Below are positions 9,541-18,174 of a stretch of 64,000 bases of DNA, one piece after another. The translations under genes and the position numbers were made by a program. Position 1 is the stretch's first letter. The number at the start of each line of letters is the position of its first letter. Below the pieces are notes generated by a model, which had not been told where the DNA came from, searched no databases, and saw nothing but the letters and a program-made list of their open reading frames with translations. Source of the stretch: Eubacteriaceae bacterium CHKCI004 (lineage in GTDB: Bacteria; Bacillota; Clostridia; Lachnospirales; Lachnospiraceae); the NCBI GenBank assembly GCA_900016875.1, contig FCNR01000048.1, positions 1-64,000 of the forward strand, written 5' to 3'.

Positions 9541-12500
9541 GTGTTTATTGATGATTTTGAGAAGGCATTATTAAAATATCCAGAAAAAACAGGAAATGTA
9601 AAGTTATTTCAGGAATTGATGGCTGATTTATTTCCACACGAGAAGAAGTGGAGTAATTTAATGGTGTCATTATATAAGTTGCAGATTGTAGAACACATTC
9701 AAAAAGAAAAGGAACTGAATAATGCTGTTTTTTATGCAATGAAAAAGAAGCTCATTGATAATTATGCGACTTCTGATGTTGATGCGTCAGAAGCTGTGCG
9801 CATTTGGTTTGAAGTATACGGCAAAAAGATACTTAAAAAAACATGTTCATTTGTAATGGATCAGGTGCCAGAACTTGCGTTACCGGATGAATTGGGAATT
9901 AATAAGATGAAGAGCTATGGAGATTGTGTGTTTAAATTCAATATTCCCCAGATTACACGATTAGATGACTATATAGAAGCTACTTCTGTATTAACGTTCC
10001 GGATATCAGATCCTTCGATTAAATTGGCATTGTATAAAGGCATTTTTATAGATAAGTTGGGGATTCAATATTCTGATCAATATGAGGACAAATTATATTC
10101 TCGCGGTGTCGGTCTTGCAACGAGAAAAATAGCTTGTAGTATCCCCTTGAACGGAAAGCATCCGGGATTACAAAGAGCAAAAATATTCCTTCAAATACTT
10201 TCAACAGAAGGGGCAATTTATCAAATAGAGTATGTAATAGATGACACGCATAAAGTAAAATTTGAAGGCGTTTCAAAAGCTAAGATAAATCAAAAAGTAC
10301 ATAATGATTTTAAGGCGATTATTGAAAATAACCATAACAATTCAGCTCCAGCGAATGGCGGAGCAGGGGGCAGTACAGTTCAATCAGAAAGAGTCATTAT
10401 TCAAGTCCCAGAGATGGAAGAATTTAAGAAAGCTCTTTTGAGAGAAAAATTCTTTTTACAAAAGGAAGGTGGACGAAAATATAAGGTTACTGATGGAAAG
10501 CAGCTGAATATTCAAAGAGGTTTGGCAACATATGTTTTTGATATGGAATCTGAGCTTTTTCTTGCGGATGATGCGCCAATTACTTTACATGTTGGCGCAA
10601 ATGAAGCAACTGGCAGTGTACTGGTATGTGAAGAATTTTCAATTACTGTTGTAATTGATAAAGATTTTGGAAGTAAAATTAATTCTGCAACAATCAGTAT
10701 TGAACCATGGAAACTTTTGGAAGCGCAGGAAAACAAGCTAAATTCAATAACGGCGGAAGATAAGATTGCAATAAAGATAATGCGTCAGGGACCTTGTTTG
10801 ATTACAAAGGATCCGATTCAGACAATTTTGAAAGGGCAGGATGCCGCGAAAAATAAGATATCAAAATCTGACATTACGGTTATTTGGGGACCGCCTGGGA
10901 CTGGTAAATCATATACAATGGCAAATAATGCAATAGAGTTCTTGACACAAGGTAAGTCTGTTTTAATGGTGTCACATAGTAATATATCGGTGGATGGTGT
11001 GGTAAACCAGGTCATCGATCAGCTAAAGGCTCAAAACAAAGGAAGCTGGTTGAAATCAGGACGAATATTAAGATATGGGTATGTTCGTGATGAAAAACTT
11101 GCTGAGAATAGAAATGCAGTAGCATTTAATTATGCATTAGATAAAAATCCAGATCTTAAAAATAGAATGGACATTCTTCAGAGAAAAAAGAAGAATATAA
11201 AAAAAACAGCTCCTTATTCAAAGGAATTAGATGCAGTTGAAAAAGAACTTAAAAGCCTTAGGGGAAAAATTAGATCTCAAGAAGCAAAGTATGTTGCTCA
11301 TGCTGATATGGTAGCAACCACAATCTCAAAAGCAACGATTGATCATTTATTCGATGAAAGGAAATATGATCTTGTTATGTTTGATGAGGTCAGTATGGCG
11401 TATGTAACACAGATTTTTTGTGCAGCGAAATTAGCAAAAGAAAAATTTGTATGTGTTGGTGATTTTAACCAGTTGGCACCAATCGCACAATCAGAAGCGA
11501 AAAAATTATTGCAGATAGATATTTTCACATATCTTGGTATTGTAGATGCAAATGGGAAATTACATAATCACAAATGGCTTGTAATGCTGAATGAACAGCG
11601 AAGAATGCTACCTGCTATTTCAGCATTCCCTAACAAGTTTATATATAACAATTTATTAAAAGATCATTCTTCTGTTTCGGTGAGACAGAATATTGCTGCT
11701 AAAATGCCTGTCCCTAATGAAGCATTGGTTCTTGTTGATCTGGCAGGAACGTATTGTGCTTCTGATAAAAATTTGGATAATTCCCGATATAATATTATTA
11801 GTGCCATTATTGCATTCGCACTTGCAAAACAAACAAATACAGGACACTCAAAAGAAGAAATTGGAGTAATCACTCCGTATGCAGCTCAAGCACGATTAAT
11901 TGGTGCGATGGTCCTGGATGAATTAGGAAGTAATGCAGGGCAAATTGCTTGTTCTACAGTACACCAGTTTCAGGGATCAGAAAGAGATGTAATTATTTTT
12001 GATTCTGTAGAAAGTTATCCGGGTACTCAGGCTGGATTTTTGATGTCAAAAAATGAGAACAGATCGTTAGTGCGTTTGATTAATGTAGCTATGACAAGGG
12101 CACGTGGAAAGCTGATTGTTCAAGGAAATAGTCAATTTTGGTTGAATACCATAAAGGACAAAAATAATCTCTTTCTTCGTTTGATGGAATATATGAAAAA
12201 GAATGCTTATAACATTGAACACGCAAAAAAGAAAACGCTTGAACAGATGCTTTTAAATTTGGATTTCGGAAAAAATGTCCGGTATTATGACGAAGCAAAT
12301 TTAGCATGTAAAAGATTAATACCAGATATAGAAAAAGCAAAAAATAAAATAGTTATTTCTCTTCCAAGTTCTGAAATGAATTTAGAATTTAATAAAAATA
12401 TCTATGATGCATTGCTCCAGGCGAGGAATAATTTCGTATCTGTATATGTTAAATCAATAGATTATAAATCATTGCCATCAAACTGGAAAAAAATATCTTG

Positions 12501-13056
12501 CGCATCCGAGAATGCAATTTTTCCGTTGATTGTTATAGATGATTCTATAATATGGTATGGATTACCATTGGCTAGAGGACGGTTTAAAGGAAAAGACAAT
12601 ATGTCCTTTGTTGATGTAGTACAATTATGTTTTAGGCTTAATGGAAAACATGCAGTAGATATGATCCGTTCATTAACAGATATAGATATGAAGGTGATTG
12701 ATGGAATACGGAAGCCACTTGTTGCAGGTAGGGGAGCACTACCGGAATCTGATTCAGAATCTGGTAATGCACTATCTGGCATACATGCATATGTAAATAA
12801 ATATATAAAATGCCAGATATGTAATCAATCTATGACTGTGGTACGGTCATTTAAAGGAAAAGTTTATTTGAAATGTTTTTCCGGAGACAGCGATCATAAT
12901 GCATTTTTAACCAAAGACGTTGTTAATGCATATATAGCTCACACGAATCCAACATGTCCTCAATGTAGAGGATATATAAAGAAATGCGGTGTCAGCAAAT
13001 TTGGTTTATGGGTTATGTGTGAGAATGGGCATTATCCTAAAGCTGATGAAATATGA
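9541..13056 (+). CDS. SF1 (Upf1-like) helicase with PLD-like and zinc-ribbon domains, Mokosh type II MkoC-like
   Basis: The 1171-residue protein starts at GTG 9541 behind AAGGTGGG. A long N-terminal region precedes a COG1112-type helicase: Walker A WGPPGTGKSYTM (about residue 450), Walker B VMFDEVSMAY, motif III GDFNQLAPIA, motif VI NVAMTRARGKL. A PLD-like segment follows (about residues 925-1015), including PLIVIDDSIIWYG, and then two zinc-ribbon-like Cys clusters (CQICNQ and CPQCRGY with later Cys) at the C-terminus. A single protein combining this helicase with a PLD domain is the definition of type II Mokosh anti-phage defence. The PLD catalytic His and Lys are not visible where expected, so nuclease activity is doubtful. 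The gene is AT-rich. Confidence 0.78.
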   Translation: MFIDDFEKALLKYPEKTGNVKLFQELMADLFPHEKKWSNLMVSLYKLQIVEHIQKEKELNNAVFYAMKKKLIDNYATSDVDASEAVRIWFEVYGKKILKKTCSFVMDQVPELALPDELGINKMKSYGDCVFKFNIPQITRLDDYIEATSVLTFRISDPSIKLALYKGIFIDKLGIQYSDQYEDKLYSRGVGLATRKIACSIPLNGKHPGLQRAKIFLQILSTEGAIYQIEYVIDDTHKVKFEGVSKAKINQKVHNDFKAIIENNHNNSAPANGGAGGSTVQSERVIIQVPEMEEFKKALLREKFFLQKEGGRKYKVTDGKQLNIQRGLATYVFDMESELFLADDAPITLHVGANEATGSVLVCEEFSITVVIDKDFGSKINSATISIEPWKLLEAQENKLNSITAEDKIAIKIMRQGPCLITKDPIQTILKGQDAAKNKISKSDITVIWGPPGTGKSYTMANNAIEFLTQGKSVLMVSHSNISVDGVVNQVIDQLKAQNKGSWLKSGRILRYGYVRDEKLAENRNAVAFNYALDKNPDLKNRMDILQRKKKNIKKTAPYSKELDAVEKELKSLRGKIRSQEAKYVAHADMVATTISKATIDHLFDERKYDLVMFDEVSMAYVTQIFCAAKLAKEKFVCVGDFNQLAPIAQSEAKKLLQIDIFTYLGIVDANGKLHNHKWLVMLNEQRRMLPAISAFPNKFIYNNLLKDHSSVSVRQNIAAKMPVPNEALVLVDLAGTYCASDKNLDNSRYNIISAIIAFALAKQTNTGHSKEEIGVITPYAAQARLIGAMVLDELGSNAGQIACSTVHQFQGSERDVIIFDSVESYPGTQAGFLMSKNENRSLVRLINVAMTRARGKLIVQGNSQFWLNTIKDKNNLFLRLMEYMKKNAYNIEHAKKKTLEQMLLNLDFGKNVRYYDEANLACKRLIPDIEKAKNKIVISLPSSEMNLEFNKNIYDALLQARNNFVSVYVKSIDYKSLPSNWKKISCASENAIFPLIVIDDSIIWYGLPLARGRFKGKDNMSFVDVVQLCFRLNGKHAVDMIRSLTDIDMKVIDGIRKPLVAGRGALPESDSESGNALSGIHAYVNKYIKCQICNQSMTVVRSFKGKVYLKCFSGDSDHNAFLTKDVVNAYIAHTNPTCPQCRGYIKKCGVSKFGLWVMCENGHYPKADEI

Positions 13057-13178
13057 TTTTCATACTGAAAGAACAGAACAAGATGGCTATGATTTATCAA
13101 ACAATAGATTGAAGGAATGGGAGTCAATAACTTAGATGAAAAAAACAGTAAGCGTTTAATCTACCGTTTACTTTAGTA

Positions 13179-13207
13179 TTGACAATTTTTATTTTAAATC
13201 ATAATGT
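13179..13207 (+). promoter_or_regulatory. Probable sigma-A promoter for the PLD-helicase gene
   Basis: TTGACA at 13179-13184 is followed after exactly 17 nt by TAATGT at 13202-13207, in an AT-rich stretch upstream of the gene starting at 13335. An imperfect inverted repeat (AGTAAGCG / CGTTTACT, roughly 13147-13173) lies just upstream and could be an operator. Confidence 0.55.
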
Positions 13208-13334
13208 TATTAGTGTAAATATTATACACAATATATAGATGACGCCAGCATCGGAAAGTGTTCCCATACTAAATAAAGTTTTTATAACTTGGTACAATAC
13301 TCACTATTATGAAACCTCAAGGAGATTATGTGTA

Positions 13335-14417
13335 ATGCATTTACAAAATGATAAAACAACAATACTTCAGACAGCATTCCAGACTGCTTATCTGGATCAT
13401 ACCATAAATTCTAATCTAGCTTATCGTCCGGAATTTATTTCAAATAATTATAAGCTGGGAAAGAAGGTACTTGTTTCCATAGAAGAGGAATTACAAAGAT
13501 GTGAGGAATTTTGTATCAGTGTGGCTTTTATTACGGAAAGTGGCATAACTCCGTTACTTCAGACATTGAAAGATCTGGAACAAAAAAATATTCCGGGGAA
13601 AATTTTGACGACAAATTACCTGATGTTCAGTGAACCGGAGGCGTTGGAAAAGCTGGCAGGATTAAGAAACATTCAGTTGAAAATGTTTGTGGCGAATCGG
13701 GAAACCGGCGGATTTCATACAAAGGGATATATTTTTCGTGAAGAGGAAATTTATCGGATCATTATTGGAAGTTCCAATATGACGCTCAGTGCCATCACAA
13801 AGAATAAGGAATGGAATACCAAAATTGTTTCTACCGAACAGGGCGAATTGACCCAGGCTGTTTTGCAGGAATTTGATGAGTTATGGAATAATGAGCATAC
13901 ATTGGCGTTTGAAGATTTTATTGATTCTTATCGTCAAGAGTATCTGAATGAAAAAATAATTCGAAAGCAGAGACGGCAGGCGATATCGGAGTCAGTTGTG
14001 AAGCTTGAAGATTATCAGCTAAAGCCCAATAAGATGCAGATCGCTTTTGTGCAAAGTGTAATGGAGATGAGGGAGAAACAGATTGATCGGGCGCTTCTTT
14101 TGAGCAGCACTGGAACAGGAAAATCTCTGGCTTCTGCTTTTATGCTGCGGGAAATGAAGGCTAAAAAGGCTCTTTTTATTGTACATAGAGAACAGATTGC
14201 CAAGCAGACTTTGAAAAGTTTTAAAAGAGTTTTTGGAACATCAAAAACTTATGGGCTGTTATCTGGAAATAATAGAGAGTTTGGGGCTGAATATTTATTT
14301 GCTACCATGCAGATGATGTCAAAAGATGAGATTTTATCCCATTATACTCCCGAGGAGTTTGACGTGATTATTTTGGATGATTATGGCATAATAGGTCTAA
14401 GTCAGAAAGCCGCTTAA
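13335..14417 (+). pseudogene. PLD plus DEAD/DEAH helicase, 3' truncated by element insertion
   Basis: Start ATG 13335 is preceded by CAAGGAG. The N-terminal half is a PLD-type domain with FHTKGYIF (HxK motif) and IIIGSSNMT. The C-terminal half begins an SF2 helicase with Walker A LLSSTGTGKSLAS and motif Ia ALFIVHREQIAKQT. The frame breaks exactly in Walker B: DVIILDD is followed by unrelated residues and a stop, where DVIIIDE-[AV]-H and about 500 more residues are expected. The family is the DUF3427-type PLD-helicase, usually around 900-1000 aa. The last dozen codons come from the integrated element. The 3' half should lie beyond the right end of the window. Confidence 0.75.
14376..14390. other. 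Inferred left attachment junction (attL region) of the integrated element
   Basis: The host helicase reading frame is intact up to TTGGATGA (ending near 14380), and then departs from the family within the Walker B motif. A terminator hairpin and phage/plasmid genes follow immediately. The window ends in a serine recombinase gene, the type of integrase that inserts at short cores inside genes. The exact crossover nucleotide cannot be fixed without the right junction. Confidence 0.5.
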
Positions 14418-14450
14418 ATCAAGGCTTTTCAGACTTAGTCCTATTTTTTT
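14390..14450 (+). terminator. Strong terminator hairpin at the left end of the element
   Basis: A near-perfect inverted repeat pairs 14390-14411 (AATAGGTCTAAGTCAGAAAGCC) with 14423-14445 over a short loop. There are only two mismatches and one bulge, and a run of seven T follows (14444-14450). It isolates the element from host transcription of the interrupted helicase gene. It may be bidirectional, since an A-rich side is less clear. Confidence 0.75.
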
Positions 14451-14499
14451 CGACCTACTGGAGGTAGAGATTGAGGACGGGCCCGATCAAAATCTAATA

Positions 14500-14665
14500 C
14501 CTGCACTTAAGGGCAGCGGAGATGCCAGGCCTCCACGGACAAGCTGCCCTTGGAGAAGTGTGGTGAGAAATCGCTGAAGATAGGACTTTGGCTTTCGGCT
14601 TACGTGTCGGAGCTGAAGTCCTTTTCTTTTCTCTAAAGCAGATCGTGCTTTGAGCTCACCACGAA
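14500..14665 (+). ncRNA. Candidate structured RNA / structured 5' leader of symE-parAB
   Basis: Several exact inverted repeats nest in 165 nt. AAGGGCAGC (14509-14517) pairs with GCTGCCCTT (14543-14551), 9 bp perfect. GTGGTGAG (14560-14567) pairs with CTCACCAC (14655-14662), 8 bp perfect. That stem encloses a 12-bp stem of AGGACTTTGGCT (14582-14593) with AGCTGAAGTCCT (14611-14622), in which two pairs are G-U, and AAAGCA/TGCTTT (14635-14651). A small CAGGC/GCCTG stem lies near the symE ribosome site. The amount of pairing is well above what ordinary intergenic DNA shows. No Rfam family is recognised; it may be a regulatory leader or an independent RNA. Confidence 0.5.
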
Positions 14666-14717
14666 ACAAATCTTTGGCAGGCAGCGAGCCTGACCGTCAG
14701 GAAAGGAGATTATGATT

Positions 14718-15053
14718 ATGGCATTTAAGAAAAACAGAAGCGTAAAGGTCTACGAGCGGTGCGGATACAATTACAGGCCGACACCTACGATCATGTTGAA
14801 GGGGCAGTGGCTGAAGGAACTGGGCTTTGATGCCGGAACCTACATTTCCGTCAGCTGTGAGAATGGCAAGCTGGTGATCACGCCGGATGTTGAAAGAGCG
14901 GCGTTGGAAGAAGCAGAGGCAGCTTTCATGGAAAAGGAAACAAAGATCCTACAGAAGAAGTTTGAGGAAGAAAAGAAGCGGCTGCATGCTCAGTTTGTGG
15001 CAGAGCGGAAGGCCGGATACGGCGTTGTGGCTGAGCCGGGATTGGAGGTGTAA
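14718..15053 (+). CDS. SymE-like / SpoVT-AbrB-fold protein
   Basis: The 111-residue product has an N-terminal SymE-type beta-barrel: PTIMLKGQWLKELGFDAGTY followed by ISVSCENGKLVITP. A basic coiled-coil extension rich in Glu/Lys follows. SymE proteins are toxin-like, RNA- or nucleoid-associated relatives of AbrB; the chromosomal Escherichia coli SymE is controlled by an antisense RNA. AAGGAG at 14703-14708 favours ATG 14718; ATG 14712 is an in-frame alternative giving two more residues. The gene ends 2 nt before parA, so it is the first gene of the symE-parA-parB operon. A diverged paralogue lies at 60995 on the other strand. Confidence 0.75.
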   Translation: MAFKKNRSVKVYERCGYNYRPTPTIMLKGQWLKELGFDAGTYISVSCENGKLVITPDVERAALEEAEAAFMEKETKILQKKFEEEKKRLHAQFVAERKAGYGVVAEPGLEV

Positions 15054-15055
15054 GC

Positions 15056-15832
15056 ATGGGAAAGATATATATGATCGGCGCGATGAAGGGCGGCGTAGGA
15101 AAGTCTGTGTCGGTGTTCAACCTGGCATATTCCCTTCAGAATCGAGGGAAAAGAGTGCTTGCTGTTGACTTCGATCCGCAGGCAAATCTCACCACGTGCT
15201 TCGGAGCAGAAGATGTGGATGTGGCTGTCGGGGACTTGATGATGGCAGTGATTGAAGATGAAGAATTGCCGGAGCGTGAAGAGTATATCTGGGAAAGAAA
15301 CGGAGTGGACTTTATTCCGTCAAGTATTCAGCTTTCGGCAGTAGAAGCAAAGCTGAGACTGGAAATGGGTACGGAGAAGATGCTGGCGACGATCCTGGAA
15401 CCGCTAAAAGGTGACTATGACTATATCCTCATTGATACCAGTCCTTCGCTGGGAGCGTTGAATATCAACGCGATGGTTGCGGCTGATGAAGTGATCGTGA
15501 CTGTGAATCCGCAGCTTCTGGCCATGATGGGCTTGCAGGACTTTCTGAAGAGTGTGAAGAAGATCAAGAGCCGCCTAAATGAAAAACTGAATGTGGCGGG
15601 GATCCTGCTGACCATGTGTGATGCCAGGACGATTCTCTGCAAGACCATAACGGAGCAGGTGGCGGAGACTTTTCAGGGACAAATCAGGATCTTTGAGAGC
15701 AAGATTCCGAATACGGTGAAGGTTGGTGAGTCGGTCTACTACAGTGAGCCACTGATCGAATATGCTCCGGATAGTAATGCCTGTAGGGCATACAACAAGC
15801 TGGCAGGGGAGGTGATCGCTTATGAAGGCTAA
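15056..15832 (+). CDS. parA: ParA-family partition ATPase
   Basis: The 258-residue product has the deviant Walker A GGVGKSVSV near the N-terminus, the VLAVDFDPQANLT signature, and Walker B YDYILIDTSPSLGALN. These mark a Soj/ParA ATPase that moves ParB-bound DNA. The small size without an N-terminal HTH fits ParA type Ib/Soj-like proteins. It overlaps parB by 11 nt. A partition pair in a prophage implies an extrachromosomal plasmid-like state, or reuse for another role. No parS site was recognised nearby. Confidence 0.93.
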   Translation: MGKIYMIGAMKGGVGKSVSVFNLAYSLQNRGKRVLAVDFDPQANLTTCFGAEDVDVAVGDLMMAVIEDEELPEREEYIWERNGVDFIPSSIQLSAVEAKLRLEMGTEKMLATILEPLKGDYDYILIDTSPSLGALNINAMVAADEVIVTVNPQLLAMMGLQDFLKSVKKIKSRLNEKLNVAGILLTMCDARTILCKTITEQVAETFQGQIRIFESKIPNTVKVGESVYYSEPLIEYAPDSNACRAYNKLAGEVIAYEG

Positions 15833-16814
15833 TGCACCGAAAAGAAAGATATTTGATGCTGTGGACATGCTGACTGAGGATCCTTCGGCGCGTGTCCAGG
15901 GAGAGGTGGAAAAGGGCGTTCAGATGTTGTCGGTGGATCAGATTGAGCCATACCATAAGCATCCATTCCACCTGTATGAAGGTGAACGTCTGGACGATAT
16001 GGTGGAAAGTATCCGAAACCACGGTGTGTTGTGTCCAGTGATTGTGCAGAAGAAAGGCAAGGGATATGAGATGCTGTCCGGGCATAACCGTCAGAACGCA
16101 GCGAAGCTGGCAGGTTTGACGGAGATTCCGGCAATCGTGAAGACGGAGCTGACCGAAGAAGAGGCCTATGTCTATGTGATCGAGACCAATGTTCTGCAGA
16201 GATCATTTTCTGAACTGAAGCCTTCTGAGCAGGCAGCGGTTATGGCAGAGCATTATGAGAAGATGTGCGGAAGTCTGCGACATGATGAGATCGTGAAAGA
16301 ACTGGAAGCACTGACCGGTAAAAAGGATTCACGCTGCGGTGGTCATAATGGCCACCGGGCGAAGAGCAGAGATATCATGGCTGCGGAATATGGCTTCTCA
16401 AGCCGGACGGCTGCAAGGATGCTGAGGCTGAACTATTTGATCCCGGAATTTAAGAAGCTTGTTGATGAAGGCAGTGTGGCTCTTCTGGCAGCGGTAGATA
16501 TGTCGTTTCTGGAAGAAGGTGAGCAGCAGGCAATATGGAAACTTCTGAACCGTCAGAGCTTGAAGCTGAAGCCGAAGGCGGCTGCAGAACTTCGGAAGCA
16601 TGGCGGTGAATTGACGGAAGAGAAGATCGTCGAGATACTGGATGCACTTTCCATCAATAAGCGGAGCGGGAATGAAGGTCTGAACCTGAAACTGCCGAAT
16701 TCGCTTTGCGAGAAATACTTCAGCGGTATGGAGAATGCGGAGATGGCTTCGATTGTGGAACAGGCGCTGGATGCCTGGTTCTCTGGAAAGGGGGCTGCCT
16801 ATGTTCAGCCCTGA
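15822..16814 (+). CDS. parB: ParB-family partition/DNA-binding protein
   Basis: The 330-residue product begins inside the parA 3' end (ATG 15822). It has the ParB N-terminal nucleotidase-like domain: VDQIEPYHKHPFH, the region leading to GVLCPVIVQ, and GHNRQNAAKLAG. Next come ETNVLQRSFSELKPSEQA and an HTH region around KSRDIMAAEYGFSSRTAARM, typical of ParB CTPase clamps. It works with ParA in segregation. Translational coupling with parA is clear from the overlap. Confidence 0.92.
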   Translation: MKANAPKRKIFDAVDMLTEDPSARVQGEVEKGVQMLSVDQIEPYHKHPFHLYEGERLDDMVESIRNHGVLCPVIVQKKGKGYEMLSGHNRQNAAKLAGLTEIPAIVKTELTEEEAYVYVIETNVLQRSFSELKPSEQAAVMAEHYEKMCGSLRHDEIVKELEALTGKKDSRCGGHNGHRAKSRDIMAAEYGFSSRTAARMLRLNYLIPEFKKLVDEGSVALLAAVDMSFLEEGEQQAIWKLLNRQSLKLKPKAAAELRKHGGELTEEKIVEILDALSINKRSGNEGLNLKLPNSLCEKYFSGMENAEMASIVEQALDAWFSGKGAAYVQP

Positions 16815-17082
16815 GGATCTGCAGTCGTTGGATCGGAACTATTTCTCCGTCATTGTTGCTGATGAATATGATGTGACTATCATGAGCAGAAACACCGGAC
16901 ATTTCTGGTATCTGCACAATCCGGAGTATCCGGAGAAGGGAACGATCATTTTATTCCACAAACACAAGGCTGATGATAAGTATCACCTGCACAGTCGCGG
17001 TAACAGCCTGGGGCAGGTGGTGAGAAGCATTAAGAGCCATGACCGGTTCCAGCTCAATGGGCGTAAGCTGGTCAGAAGATAA
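16801..17082 (+). CDS. Small hypothetical protein downstream of parB
   Basis: ATG 16801 lies inside the parB 3' end (14-nt overlap) with GAAAGGGGG just upstream, so it is translationally coupled to parB. The 93-residue product is rich in aromatic and His residues (TGHFWYLHNPEYPEKGT, FHKHKADDKYHLH) and ends with a basic tail. I do not recognise a family; similar small proteins follow parB in phage-like elements. It is the last gene of the symE-parAB operon, followed by a strong hairpin. Confidence 0.75.
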   Translation: MFSPEDLQSLDRNYFSVIVADEYDVTIMSRNTGHFWYLHNPEYPEKGTIILFHKHKADDKYHLHSRGNSLGQVVRSIKSHDRFQLNGRKLVRR

Positions 17083-17088
17083 AAGAGT

Positions 17089-17117
17089 GGCGCTATCGGA
17101 ACGGATCCGACAGCGCC
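17089..17117. terminator. Bidirectional terminator between convergent genes
   Basis: GGCGCTATCGGA (17089-17100) pairs with TCCGACAGCGCC (17106-17117) with one mismatch over a 5-nt loop. It sits in the 46-nt gap between the rightward gene ending at 17082 and the leftward gene ending at 17129. Confidence 0.7.
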
Positions 17118-17128
17118 ATTCGTGCGTT

Positions 17129-17821
17129 TTACAGTTCGAGGAACTTCTTCGTCAGTTCTTTTGCTGCGTTGATTTCCTGATAGCCACGGGACGGCTTCAG
17201 ACCGAGCTTAGCAATAATCTGTTCTTTCGAGTAGTCCTGTCTGCCGAGGGTGACGATCTTTGCGTAACGGGGGCTGATTCTACCCAGGTATTCCACCAGT
17301 TCCGTGAAGAGTGTTTCGAGGATCGCTTCTTTCTCAACATTCACGTTGGGATCTGCGATGTCGAGTCCGACGGTGTTGCCGTCTTCGTCTTCATGGGTAT
17401 CCTGGAAGGATGTGAACTGGATAAAGTCCTCACGGCTCTTGAAACGAGGAAGGTGCTCTGCACGTCTGGGACAGCCCTTGCAACGGTTCTCCTTGCTGCA
17501 GAGGATAGGAAAGCCTTCGTTATCCCATCCAAGAACGCATCTGCCGGGGCGAAGTTCCGGATGCTCTTCAAAGTAGTCGTTGATACCGGAGTAGTAGAGG
17601 GAGAGCATCTTGTTGAAATCAGCTTCGTCCACCACCATGAATCCGACTCTGAACGGAACACCGTAGTGCTTCCAGGTTCTCAGGTTTTCCGGAATGATCG
17701 TGTTGTTACTCTGATATTCTGCATCTGAGATCAGAACCGGTGCGAGAACCTTACCTTCAGTTACGGAAGTTCCATCAAAGGAACTGTACTTGGAGCAATA
17801 GTCTACAGTAATCTTTGGCAT
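17129..17821 (-). CDS. Phage protein with Cys cluster and sigma-region-4-like C-terminus
   Basis: The 230-residue product starts at ATG 17821 behind AGGAGGAAAAATT. A middle segment has Cys-rich spacing (CSKENRCKGCPRR) that could bind zinc or an Fe-S cluster. The C-terminus (SPRYAKIVTLGRQDYSKEQI to LTKKFLEL) looks like a helix-turn-helix of the sigma-70 region 4/DUF1492 type. This suggests a DNA-binding or transcription role, but no named family is recognised. It is transcribed leftward, divergent from the cargo gene at 18175, and is followed by a shared terminator. Confidence 0.65.
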   Translation of the reverse strand: MPKITVDYCSKYSSFDGTSVTEGKVLAPVLISDAEYQSNNTIIPENLRTWKHYGVPFRVGFMVVDEADFNKMLSLYYSGINDYFEEHPELRPGRCVLGWDNEGFPILCSKENRCKGCPRRAEHLPRFKSREDFIQFTSFQDTHEDEDGNTVGLDIADPNVNVEKEAILETLFTELVEYLGRISPRYAKIVTLGRQDYSKEQIIAKLGLKPSRGYQEINAAKELTKKFLEL

Positions 17822-18174
17822 AATTTTTCCTCCTGTGATTTGCCTTGGTTTGCTTTTTCGCAGGAAGAAAAAGGATCATTCCTGCGATTGTTTACAGGAG
17901 TGATCCAATCATTCGTAAGGTCGGGCGCTATGGTTCGTAAGGTTTTTAAGGTTCGGGATTTGAAAAAGTCGGATTTTTATCGCAAAAAGCAGGGGATGAG
18001 ATCAGCAGAAAAGCGTCAAATGAGTCCTGAGGGGAAGTACGGAAAAAGCACGTTCTCATTGATAGATTCAGACATTTGTGATATAATCGGAATTAGTGGG
18101 AATTGGTTGGAAACAAAATGAACCAGTATACTACATGCGTAGAATTGCAAACGAGAGTAAATCGGAGGAAATCT
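17822..18174. promoter_or_regulatory. Divergent control region with promoter and hairpin
   Basis: The gap holds a consensus promoter pointing right: TTGATA 18059-18064, a 17-nt spacer, TATAAT 18082-18087. An imperfect palindrome pairs GGATCATTCCTG (17873-17884) with CAGGAGTGATCC (17895-17906), with one mismatch; it lies just upstream of the leftward gene and could be an operator or attenuator. A 93-codon open frame here (17840-18121) was judged spurious. Confidence 0.7.

Noticed and set aside
14390-14450. Terminal hairpin as an insertion-sequence inverted repeat
   Set aside because: The T-run after the second arm and the lack of a transposase gene fit a terminator better.
17840-18121. 93-codon open frame
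   Set aside because: It runs through a hairpin and a consensus promoter, has no ribosome site, and its composition resembles no protein family.
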